13,022 bases of DNA from Thalassiosira profunda (taxonomy: Eukaryota; Bacillariophyta; Thalassiosirophyceae; Thalassiosirales; Thalassiosiraceae). Positions 1 to 7,025 of this stretch are shown here, piece by piece. The notes under the pieces were generated by a model. It was not told where the DNA came from. It searched no databases and saw only the letters and a list, made by a program, of their open reading frames with translations. The stretch is from the NCBI GenBank assembly GCA_036939355.1, contig JALLAP010000421.1, positions 1-13,022 of the forward strand, in the 5' to 3' direction. Each line of letters opens with the position of its first letter. The first letter of the stretch is position 1. Position numbers and translations under genes: made by a program.

Positions 1-658
1 GGTGGGGGATTCTAGGCGAGCCCCAAGGCAAGTGGACCACCTGCCTCCCCAGCAATAACAACGAGCGATCGTCGGCGTCCTCATCCGACACGTTGAACAA
101 CAAGTATCGCCGGGGGTGCCGTCGCTCCAAAAATGTGGACAGTTCCCCTGGATCGTTCCCCTTCTGTCGCTTCTTCTTCCCCCGGCCCAGCGACTTCTGG
201 ACAACGTCCTGATGTTCGGCCAGGCCTTCCTTCGCACGGGGAGGCGCCATCCCGATCAGCTGGGGTGTAATGTAGTCCAGATCGAGGGAGCCGGGGACCC
301 GCCGTTGCAATTTCTCCAGCTGCTTTTTGTTGTGTCTTCGGCCGGGAGAGGTGGGCGTGGCGTCGTATGCTTCGGTGATAGGTGTCGTGGCCGACGGAGA
401 GAGCTCTATCGCCGGCGGGGGTGGAGGGGAGTCGTTTTCGTCCGCATCGCCCGGCGGCTCTCTGGTGCCCTCCCCTCCCTCAGCCTCTGCGTTGCCCTCT
501 GCTGTTGCTGATTTCTCCTCCACAGTATTCACATCCGCAGAGCTGATGTCAGCCGCAACATTTGAGGGTTCATCAATGTCACCATTTCTCCAGCCCGTAT
601 CGTCCACAATATCTCCTGCCCCGTCGCTGGCAAGAGAGCCACCGTCGTTGTCTGACAT
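1..658 (-). CDS. PTEN/tensin-like phosphatase, N-terminal part, runs off left edge
   Basis: The frame is open from the ATG at 658 down to base 1 (219 complete codons) with no stop, so the gene continues outside the window. Residues 1-105 are acidic, Ser/Pro-rich and probably disordered. From about residue 106 it resembles the start of PTEN-family phosphatases: a basic stretch (GRRHNKKQ, 106-113), then DLDYITPQLIGM (126-137), then FLERRHPRRYLLFNVSDEDADD-like sequence (176-197), ending in a strand like the one before PTEN's catalytic loop. The catalytic HCxxGxxR loop would lie beyond the window and is not seen. Known for the family: dephosphorylation of 3-phosphoinositides at membranes, with the basic N-terminal segment binding PIP2. 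Odd: about 30 residues (140-170) containing a KKKRQK cluster sit where PTEN has a short loop. It could instead be a tensin/auxilin-type inactive domain. Family call is fairly sure, activity is not. Confidence 0.75.
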   Translation of the reverse strand, partial: MSDNDGGSLASDGAGDIVDDTGWRNGDIDEPSNVAADISSADVNTVEEKSATAEGNAEAEGGEGTREPPGDADENDSPPPPPAIELSPSATTPITEAYDATPTSPGRRHNKKQLEKLQRRVPGSLDLDYITPQLIGMAPPRAKEGLAEHQDVVQKSLGRGKKKRQKGNDPGELSTFLERRHPRRYLLFNVSDEDADDRSLLLLGRQVVHLPWGSPRIPH

Positions 659-1136
659 GGCTATCGTGATTCGAGGGGGCAGTTGGGCGCGCGGTGCTTT
701 ACTTGCCGTATTCCTCAACAATTCATATAATGTGCGCCTCCGCCCCCCGATCAATCGCAGCGGAGGGCAGAACGCCAGCACCAGTGGGAGCGTGGAGTAA
801 GCAGCCCCTCGGTCGTTCGCAGCCGGGTGCTTTGCAGCCGAGGGGGGCTGGTTGTGAGTTGTGAGGGCTGAGGGCGGCAGGAGGAAAGAATGGGCGAGGG
901 GGGGATTTTCAGGGATTCTTAAATGGACTCGGAGTTGCAAAAAAGAGTTGGAGGAGAAGATTTCTTTCATTACAGTTGCATCGACTATCTAACTAAGAAT
1001 TCCCGCCATAATTAAGTTAGCACTATACCAACAAGCACCCTCCTCGCAAGCCTCGCACCCCTCAACGCCTCCTCGCTCCCACCACCCGTCGTCCCCAACC
1101 CTCGCTGGACCCACGCGTGGTCCGGCTCCTAGCGCG
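659..1136. promoter_or_regulatory. Divergent promoter region, PTEN-like / CMC4
   Basis: This 478-bp gap lies between two divergent start codons and must hold both 5' UTRs and promoters. It has a purine/G-rich stretch at about 838-905 (with GTTGTGA twice in tandem) followed by a more AT-rich stretch at 905-1030. I see no convincing TATA box or other named element. A 30-codon ORF at 923-1015 has no recognisable content. Confidence 0.35.
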
Positions 1137-1367
1137 ATGGTCTTCGTGTACACCGGGAAGGGGCGGCGGCAGGCGCAAAAAGATGACGCCCCGCCCGAGC
1201 AAAAGCTGTGCGCCAAGCAGGCCTGCGCCATCCAATGGTGCCTCGCCAAGCGCGATCACAAGGAGCACCTGTGCCAAGCGGTGGTCGACGATTGGCAGGC
1301 GTGCGTGGACAAGGTGCGGGCGGCCGTGGCGGCCAAGGAGGAGCAGGATGGAGACCAAACCAGCTAG
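1137..1367 (+). CDS. CMC4: CMC4-like twin-CX9C mitochondrial intermembrane space protein
   Basis: A 76-residue single-exon protein. Four cysteines form two CX9C motifs (C25-C35 and C46-C56) separated by ten residues, with an extra cysteine at C30. The spacing C-x4-C-x4-C-x10-C-x9-C and the local words KQACAIQ and CQAVV match the CMC4 (MTCP1NB/p8) family. Known for the family: small helix-hairpin-helix proteins imported into the mitochondrial intermembrane space by the Mia40/Erv1 disulfide relay and linked to respiratory-chain (cytochrome oxidase) biology. Both helices are flanked by charged residues and there is no presequence, as expected. Animal CMC4 has a third disulfide; here C30 has no later partner. 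Start: the ATG at 1137 is the first in frame and gives the usual family length. It converges on the MYND gene with 50 bp between stops. Confidence 0.85.
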   Translation: MVFVYTGKGRRQAQKDDAPPEQKLCAKQACAIQWCLAKRDHKEHLCQAVVDDWQACVDKVRAAVAAKEEQDGDQTS

Positions 1368-1417
1368 CTTATGGAGATTATACGGGTTTGCTGCAACGTT
1401 TGCTGCAATCGTCGATT

Positions 1418-2215
1418 CTACGCCGGTTGCACCCCAAATGCGCGCTTCACTTCGTCAGTGAACTCAAACTCCTGCATTTTGCAGCAAGACTTCTTGTGAT
1501 CAGCCCATTCGGCAACCTGGCAAGCTGAGGAGATGGAAAGGAAAAGCGATGTCTGTTGTCACGAAAGAGCACAAATGATACAGTGTCTCCGGTTGGTGCA
1601 TACCTTTCGAGCAATACTGCCTTCTCTCACAACCACTACAGTACAGCAGGCTGTTCCGTGGTCTGCGGACGCTGCAATTGCAACATACCGCGGTTTTAGG
1701 CAAAGTCTTGGCTCTGTGGCATGTGCATCCAGACACCCGCAGGATATCCGACAGGCGAAGAAATCGACAACCTGACGCTCACAGCCGTGGAAGATGAGTA
1801 TTCAGTGGAGGGGGGAATTGGATTCTCTACATACTTACCGTGGAAGGTGTCGTGATTCTTGAGGACGAAGAAGTAGTTTTCCAGTAGGAAGACTGCCATC
1901 GCGATCCCGGCGGCGCCTTCGTTGACAGTTATTTCAGGAAACTTGCTGTCGCCCTTGATGAAGTTGGTGCCCGTCCGGACAAACACGTCCCGCGCGTATT
2001 TCCTGAGGGTTTCGTCTTCCCACAGAGAGAGGAAATCTTCGTGCGTTCGAAGCGCAGCGGTCAAAGACGTTTGGGCGTATGTTTCCTCCTCCCCTTTCCC
2101 CAATAAACAGTGGAAGAACGTTTCGACGAACGCGAGCAATGTCGCCTTATGCTCTGCGGGGGTCGCCGGCACATGACCACATTCTAGCGAGAGGATCTGC
2201 TCCTGCGCCGCCTTC
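1418..2215 (-). CDS. MYND-type zinc-finger protein, three exons, 5' end unresolved
   Basis: Inferred exons on the minus strand are 2215-1839, 1771-1604 and 1524-1418, joined by GT-AG introns of 67 nt (1838-1772) and 79 nt (1603-1525). The last two exons give a complete C-terminal MYND finger with pattern C-x2-C-x11-C-x2-C-x5-C-x3-C-x7-H-x3-C; splicing the second intron joins YCSK to ACQVAEWADHKKSC exactly as the family requires. The first ~125 residues are a helical region (e.g. AFVETFFHCLLGKGEEE, AVFLLENYFFVLKNHD) I do not recognise. MYND fingers usually bind proline-rich partner peptides, so an adaptor role is likely but unproven. Odd: no in-frame ATG precedes the helical region without a stop. 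The ATG at 2253 is in frame but followed after ten codons by TGA (2223-2221), so either an upstream exon enters at the AG ending at 2216 or the gene is damaged. Stop TAG at 1420-1418. Confidence 0.75.
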
Positions 2216-2339
2216 CTAGCTCACCCTTTCATACGCTTCCTGGACGCCGGCATGTTGTATTTGGATAAGACACAAACAGTGGATTTCATTTCATTTGAAA
2301 ATCTGACTTCATTCTGTTTTGAAAAATTTGAAGAGATAA
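2216..2339. other. AT-rich spacer between two inverted MYND copies
   Basis: The part at about 2254-2350 is strikingly AT-rich compared with the GC-rich coding DNA on both sides. It holds the minus-strand ATG at 2253 with its in-frame TGA and a plus-strand ORF starting at 2252 in a different frame from the MYND finger downstream. It may be intergenic or contain a 5' intron of either MYND copy. I see no named regulatory element. Confidence 0.3.
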
Positions 2340-2690
2340 GAATGCTCAAATCACGATATCTTCCGGGGACGAACGCTCGGTCGTCAAGTTCTACGCAAAA
2401 CGTATCACTGCGATTGCCTTTTGGAAAGATCTCAAAAGGCAAAGTCTCTGCCCAAGACGGGATTGTGTTCGAATTGTGATAAGCGCGTAGAGCACGGGAG
2501 CCTGATGTATTGCCCCGTCTGCGAGTATTGCTCGAAAGGTATGTGCCGTGCCCCTGCGAGAGATTTGTCCGACCCCTAACAGGCCCACTCATCCGGACTG
2601 TATCTTTCAGCGTGCCACAAAGCAGACTGGCCGCGGCACAGAAACCTTTGTGTTCGAACCCGGGATCTGGATCTGCGCGCCGGGATTTGA
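2340..2690 (+). CDS. Second MYND-finger copy, inverted, 5'-truncated and possibly degenerate
   Basis: Two exons (about 2340-2538 and 2611-2690) joined by a 72-nt GT-AG intron (2539-2610) encode a paralogue of the C-terminal half of the neighbouring minus-strand MYND gene. Both have NHD-x-F-x-G, then C-x-C, then AK-x-LPKT-x2-C-x-NC, then YCSKAC, and the intron sits at the same position (AAA G|gt). The first intron of the neighbour is absent here. The frame is open from 2340, but a TAA precedes it (2337-2339) and no in-frame ATG lies before the finger, so a start is missing or an unseen exon is spliced in. The knuckle is short: C-x2-C-x2-YC in place of C-x2-C-x5-C, a clean three-codon loss that should disturb zinc binding. 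AATAAA at 2714-2719 is a possible polyadenylation signal. It could be a pseudogene or a diverged gene. Confidence 0.55.
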
Positions 2691-2727
2691 TCTCGTTGTA
2701 CATTGCTTGCGTAAAATAAACCGTCCA

Positions 2728-3339
2728 CTATTTGCCAGCACCAAACGTCGCCTTCAATCCCGACACCGACGCTCGGAGAGCTCTCAACGCCACGACGTTC
2801 GCCTCGTGATCCGCCGCGGAAATCGGTCGGAGCATTCCATTCTCGTGCAGGGCGCCGCACGGACCGCCGGGCGTGGGAGACGATCGCATCACCGTTCGGA
2901 TGACTCGCTCGCTCAATTCAATATGCTTAGAGAATGCCTCTGCCACCGGCGGGGTGCGTTCTCTGTATCCCTCGGTTCCCGTCGAGATTGCGTCGTCGCC
3001 CATCCGTTGGGAGAGGGACGCAAGCTGCGCCTTCAGCGACGAGTGCGTCGCCCTCGCCGCGTCGATCTCCCGATAATACGCGGCCAGCGCCTCGTGCAAG
3101 CTCCGACGCTGCAAGTCTACCGCCAGAGTCTTTGGATCGTGCTCTCCCTCGCCTCCCCCGCCTCTGCCATCGTCGGATGCGATGATGGGAGGGGACGGCG
3201 AAGATGTTGTCGCGGCCGCCGCGGCGTTGCACAGGAGGGCCTGGGCGTTGCAGAGGGAGGCGACCCGATCGTATTCGACGCCGGACGTCCGGATCCATTC
3301 GGCGGCGGCGGCGGCGGCGGCGTCATAGGAGCCTGCCAT
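2728..3339 (-). CDS. Unrecognised Ala-rich helical protein, 203 aa
   Basis: A single-exon frame of 203 residues. I chose the ATG at 3339 (MAGSYD) because the residues upstream are low-complexity Arg/Pro/Thr and look untranslated. Visible parts: an Ala run (7-13, encoded by a GGC/GCC repeat), a helix with EWIRTSGVEYDRVASLCNA (14-32), a disordered Ser/Pro/Gly stretch (45-67), a long amphipathic, possibly coiled-coil helix (68-112, LHEALAAYYREIDAARATHS), a second helix (132-151), and a compact tail with ENGMLRPISAADHEANVV (166-183). There is no signal peptide, membrane segment or enzyme motif. It could be a small subunit of a larger complex, but I do not recognise the family. It converges on the second MYND copy (37 bp) and is divergent from the ShKT gene. 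Confidence 0.65.
   Translation of the reverse strand: MAGSYDAAAAAAAEWIRTSGVEYDRVASLCNAQALLCNAAAAATTSSPSPPIIASDDGRGGGGEGEHDPKTLAVDLQRRSLHEALAAYYREIDAARATHSSLKAQLASLSQRMGDDAISTGTEGYRERTPPVAEAFSKHIELSERVIRTVMRSSPTPGGPCGALHENGMLRPISAADHEANVVALRALRASVSGLKATFGAGK
3301..3321. repeat. GGC trinucleotide repeat, seven units
   Basis: A perfect (GGC)7 run on the plus strand encodes the N-terminal Ala run of the minus-strand Ala-rich protein. Such triplet runs change length easily, so the number of alanines may vary between strains. Confidence 0.8.
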
Positions 3340-3612
3340 CGGGAGAGGCAAGGTGGTACAATATGAGAGCGGAGTGTGGGGTGTGGGTGTGGGGGTGCAT
3401 GCAAATTTGGGTGGCCACGATGCATCCGCCGGTTTTGACCGGCCCTCGGCCCTCCTCGTGAATCCTGCATCTCCCCCCCGCCGCGCCCCGCCGAACAAAC
3501 GGACCAGCATGCCCTCAGCAGCCGCCCCCATAACAACTAAGCGCATCGAACACCAGTCCGCCTGCTATCGACGACGCCCCGCACGGCCATATTGCCCGCC
3601 GCGAACGTAGAA
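3340..3612. promoter_or_regulatory. Divergent promoter region, Ala-rich protein / ShKT protein
   Basis: A 273-bp gap between two divergent start codons. It includes a GTGTGGGTGTGGGGGT-type stretch at about 3375-3395 and a C-rich stretch at about 3470-3490. No TATA box or other recognisable element was found; the promoter role rests on gene orientation alone. Confidence 0.35.
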
Positions 3613-5214
3613 ATGCCGTCCCCGCCGCGCGACGATCCCCCCGCCGCCCTCGGCGACCCCGAGCGCGGCCCCCCGCCGACGCCGCGGCGATCGGGCCGAT
3701 CGTGCGGCCCCTCCGGCAAGGGCCTCGCGGCCGCGTCCCTTGTCTTGCTGGCGCTGGCGTTTGGCGGGCGCCAGCATCATGCGCACTTGCAGGTATCCTC
3801 GCCAGTGGATGCACCGAGGGCGCTGCGCGGCTTCCCTGCCCAGGAGGACGCCCCGCGAGATTCTCCGCGCCGCGCCCTGTGGGGCTGGGGCAAGGACGCG
3901 AGCGCGCCGCCCAATCAGCGTTCATATGCGCAGCCCAAGTCCGTCGATGCAACTGCAAAGCCTTCGCAAGAACCTCCGACGCCGGGCTTCGCCGACGGAG
4001 GGGATGCGTCCCAGCCGGCCCCGTCGACGCACCTCCCCCATCCCACCGACGAGTGCCAAGACGACGCCAAGTTCGTCCACTCCAACCTCAAGACGTGCGC
4101 CACCTTCGTCGAGCGGGTGGGACGCATCCCCCTCCACCAAGCGCGGTGCGCTCAGGGCACCGGCATCGTCGACGCGGACGGGGAGGAATTGCTCCTCAAG
4201 CATTTTTGTCGGAAGAGCTGCGGGCTGTGCGGCGACGGCAAGTGGGCGCAGATGGAGCAGACCGGGTACGCCGCCCAGTTGGACGGGGAGGCGGAGGCGG
4301 AGGCGAAGAAGGAGGCCGAGGCGAAGGAGTTTGAAGCGGATGTGCAGATGGTGGAGGTGATGGGGGCCGGGGACGAACTAGCCGTGCTCGAGGAGGACGT
4401 GGAAGAGGGCACCCTCGACTCTGGGCTCGCCGGGGAGGCGGAGGAGGAGGCGGCGCTGCAGGAATTGCACACGGAGGAGGTCGCGGACGAGTGCGAGGAC
4501 GATGCCACGTTCGTTTTTGAGGGCAAGACGTGCGAGAACTACGTGGGGGGCATCCCGCGATCGCCCGTGCGGACGGAACGTTGCGGCGAGGCGCTGGGAC
4601 AGCTGCTGTCAATTGGGGACTTCTGCCCGCGGTCGTGCGGGTTGTGCGAGGATGAGGCTGGCGCAGAGAAGCCGGAGGCTCCTGCGGCGGAGGCGCCGGT
4701 GGCCCAAGCTCCAGTGGGCAAGGCGCCGTCGGTGGAGGAAAAGCCGGCGCCTCGGCCAGAGCCCGTGGCTGAAGTTCCGGTGGCTGAGGAGCCGATGGTG
4801 GCTAAAGCGCTGGTTGCAGAAACATCGGCCGCGGCCGAGACCAAGTCCGTGCCTCGTCCGGAGCCCGCGGTCGAAACTCCCGCAGCGGAGGCGCCATCGT
4901 ACGCCGAGCCAGCGGCAGAAGCACCAACGGACGAGCCTGCTGCAGAGGCGCCAGCGGCAGAGCGGCCTGCAACAAACACTCCCGCCGATTCAGCCGAAGA
5001 ACCTGCGGAATCGGCCACCTCATCGTCCCTACCTTGCGCCGACGATCCCGCCTTCGTCAACCCCGTCGGCGTGCGGTGCGACGAGCTCGCGCAGCTCGCC
5101 GACTTTCCATCCTACCTCCAGGGCCTGTGCGCCCAGCCGGCAGGCGGCACGGGCGGGGACGCATCCCTGGTGGTCAGCGACTACTGCGTCAAGACCTGCG
5201 GCACCTGCGACTAG
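3613..5214 (+). CDS. Membrane-anchored or secreted protein with three ShKT domains
   Basis: 533 residues in one exon; the ATG at 3613 is the first in frame. A Pro/Arg-rich N-terminus precedes a hydrophobic segment (about 36-51, GLAAASLVLLALAFGG), which fits a signal anchor or signal peptide. Three ShKT-like six-cysteine domains follow at about 147-206, 293-345 and 475-532, each opening with C-x-DD-x-F and closing with FC/YC-x3-C-x2-C (CRKSCGLC, CPRSCGLC, CVKTCGTC); the last ends at the C-terminus. Between 1 and 2 is an acidic Glu/Ala-rich stretch; between 2 and 3 is a long Pro-Ala-Glu repetitive linker (about 350-470, units like EAPAAE and VAEVPVAEEP). Known: ShKT domains in algae and animals occur on secreted proteins and next to prolyl hydroxylases or proteases. 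No enzyme domain is present. Inference: an extracellular or luminal structural or binding protein whose domains are spaced by flexible linkers. Confidence 0.8.
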   Translation: MPSPPRDDPPAALGDPERGPPPTPRRSGRSCGPSGKGLAAASLVLLALAFGGRQHHAHLQVSSPVDAPRALRGFPAQEDAPRDSPRRALWGWGKDASAPPNQRSYAQPKSVDATAKPSQEPPTPGFADGGDASQPAPSTHLPHPTDECQDDAKFVHSNLKTCATFVERVGRIPLHQARCAQGTGIVDADGEELLLKHFCRKSCGLCGDGKWAQMEQTGYAAQLDGEAEAEAKKEAEAKEFEADVQMVEVMGAGDELAVLEEDVEEGTLDSGLAGEAEEEAALQELHTEEVADECEDDATFVFEGKTCENYVGGIPRSPVRTERCGEALGQLLSIGDFCPRSCGLCEDEAGAEKPEAPAAEAPVAQAPVGKAPSVEEKPAPRPEPVAEVPVAEEPMVAKALVAETSAAAETKSVPRPEPAVETPAAEAPSYAEPAAEAPTDEPAAEAPAAERPATNTPADSAEEPAESATSSSLPCADDPAFVNPVGVRCDELAQLADFPSYLQGLCAQPAGGTGGDASLVVSDYCVKTCGTCD

Positions 5215-5304
5215 GCCTCCTAGACTCGTGGTATGGAGATGATGCACACTGGTCGCTCTATGCAAATGTATTAGTAATCACGTATCAACGATCCATCCTT
5301 TACT

Positions 5305-7025
5305 TCAAACGCGCCTCTTCTTGTTGCCTGTCTCGTCCTTCTCTGCAATCTCCTCGGCCTCGCGCTTGTTGTTGCTCTCCTCCTCCGGCTTCGCCTCCTC
5401 GTCCGCTTTGGCTTTTCCTTCCTCCTCTTTGACGGGAGCTGGTTCGGACGTGTCCTCCTTGGCTTTCTCCGTTTCCTCGGCCTCTCCCTCTGCCTCTTCG
5501 CTCTTCACCGCCGGCTCCTCTGACGGTTTGTCACTTTGCTCTTCTGCCGTCTGGGTGCTTATCTCTACACCAGCTTTTGGCGCAGCCTCGTCCGTCTCGG
5601 GTTCCTCTCCCGTTTCCTCCGCGGGCGCCTCGCCAGCCTCTCCCTTTGCCTCGGCCTCCGTCTTTTCCTCCGTCATCGCCGACGATTCCGAAGCCTCCGC
5701 TTTCACCGAGGGATCCTCCTTTGCCGCGGACTGGGCCGATTGCGAAGCCGTTTCTTCCGGCGGGCCCGAAGTCGCCGGCGCCGCGGGCTGGGACGGCATC
5801 GACGCCAGCGAGGGCAGCCCAGTGGGCGGCAGGGCCGCCGATGGAGGACCGGGGGGGAGCTGCGGCGGCATCCCGCCCATCGCGCTCCCGGGCGGCGGCG
5901 GCGGGGGCGCGTGGTGCACCTCCGCCCCGACCAGGTCGGCCGGCTCGGCGGCGTAGGACTCGGGGTACCCCTGGATCTCGATATTGAGCCTGCGGAGGGT
6001 CATGAACTGTCAATGCCCGAGATGGAAGAAGGCAACAAAAGTTGAGACGATGAACCCATACAATGCAACAATCAATATCTCGGCATCTCCAGAAATGAAC
6101 GAACAAACAACTAACGCACCTCATCCATCTCGACCTGGGTGCTCACGCACTTCATCTCCGGCAGCGCCTCGCCGGCCTTCCGTTTCACCCGCGGCTGGTA
6201 CGGACACACGTGCCCCTTTTTGGGCACCCCGCACCGTCCGCACTTGTAGCTCCCCCGTCCCTTCTCGTCGTCCGCGGTGGCGGTACTTGCAGAAGTGGGC
6301 GCGGGACGGATGGGATGCGAGGACGAGGCGCGGGAGGCGGCCGAGTGGGCGGGATGGAGGCCCGGAGGGGGACCGCGGGGGTATCCCCCCGGGGTCCCGT
6401 GCGGCGGAGGGGGGGCCTTGCGGTCGGACGACGGGGGCGGCCGCCCGTGCGCTCCCGGCGGCGGGCCTCCGCGGCCGTACCCCGGCCGTCCCCCGCTACT
6501 GTGAGACGGCGGCGGGGGCCCGTGGCGCCCGTACCCGCTCGCAGGATGGGGCGGGTAGCCCTCGCTCTCCGGATGCCGCGATTGGCTCGGCGGGTAGCCG
6601 CCCTCGGGGCCGTGCGGAGGAGGGGCCCCGTAGCTCGGGTGCTGGCCCCACTGTCCGTGATTGGGCGGCGGCGGCCCGTGCCCCGGGTGCCCCTGCCCTT
6701 GGTGCGGAGGGTGGGAGTTGTAGTATCCCCCCGGGGGCGGCTGCCCCTGCTGCGAGGAGGGAGGCGGGTAGTACCCGCCCTGAGGCGGGCCGTAGCCGTG
6801 AGGCGGCGGGGCGCCGTGCTCTCCGTACCCCCCGCCGCCTTCTCCTGGTTTGCCCCCGCCGTTCCTCTCGCGGAAGATGCCCCCGGGAGGGCCGCCGTTG
6901 GGAGGAGGCTGCTGCCCCCACCCGGCCTGCGGGGGCGGGGCGCCGTAGCCGTGGGGGTGGTGGCCCGGCGCCCCTCCTTGGGGCGGGGCGCCCTGCTGCG
7001 GCCAGTGCTGGCCGGGGTGCTGCAT
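5305..7025 (-). CDS. Pro/Gly/Tyr-rich protein with small CCHC-type zinc motif and acidic tail
   Basis: Two exons, 7025-6120 and 6006-5305, with a 113-nt GT-AG intron (6119-6007) in phase 0; 535 residues. I start at the ATG at 7025 because the open frame above it has only a TTG. Residues 1-240 are low complexity with repeated YGAPPPHG, GGYYPPP and GGYPPS words, prion-like in composition. A compact module follows: C262-x2-C265-x6-H272-x-C274 (YKCGRCGVPKKGHVC), then a basic stretch (RVKRK) and, across the splice, EMDEFMTLRRLNIEIQGYPESY. The second exon continues with a poly-Pro region, then a long Glu/Lys/Ala-rich acidic tail, ending in NKKRRV, a likely nuclear localisation signal. Inference: a nuclear nucleic-acid-binding or condensate-forming protein. 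I recognise the motif style but not a named family. It converges with the ShKT gene (90 bp). Confidence 0.75.

Noticed and set aside
923..1015. Short ORF upstream of CMC4
   Set aside because: Thirty codons including the stop, no recognisable content; may lie upstream of the transcription start.
2252..2479. Plus-strand ORF starting at the ATG at 2252 as the N-terminus of the second MYND copy
   Set aside because: It is in a different frame from the finger and ends before it; I found no splice pair that joins them in frame.
2548..3366. Plus-strand frame of 272 codons
   Set aside because: Arg-rich antisense of the Ala-rich protein, with no motif; its first part is the MYND copy in the wrong frame.
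3340..3546. Upstream extension of the Ala-rich protein to 3546
   Set aside because: Low-complexity Arg/Thr/Pro sequence without domain content; the internal ATG at 3339 gives a better-formed protein.
4539..5060. Minus-strand Ala/Ser/Gly-rich frame
   Set aside because: Antisense of the repetitive Pro-Ala-Glu linker; composition mirrors that repeat.
4502..5242. Plus-strand Arg-rich frame in the ShKT gene
   Set aside because: Shifted frame of the Pro-Ala linker; lacks the cysteine pattern and any start context.
5321..5956. Plus-strand Ser/Ala-rich frame with hydrophobic stretches
   Set aside because: Antisense of the Glu/Lys/Ala-rich acidic tail; Glu codons read as Ser/Phe/Leu give false membrane-like segments.
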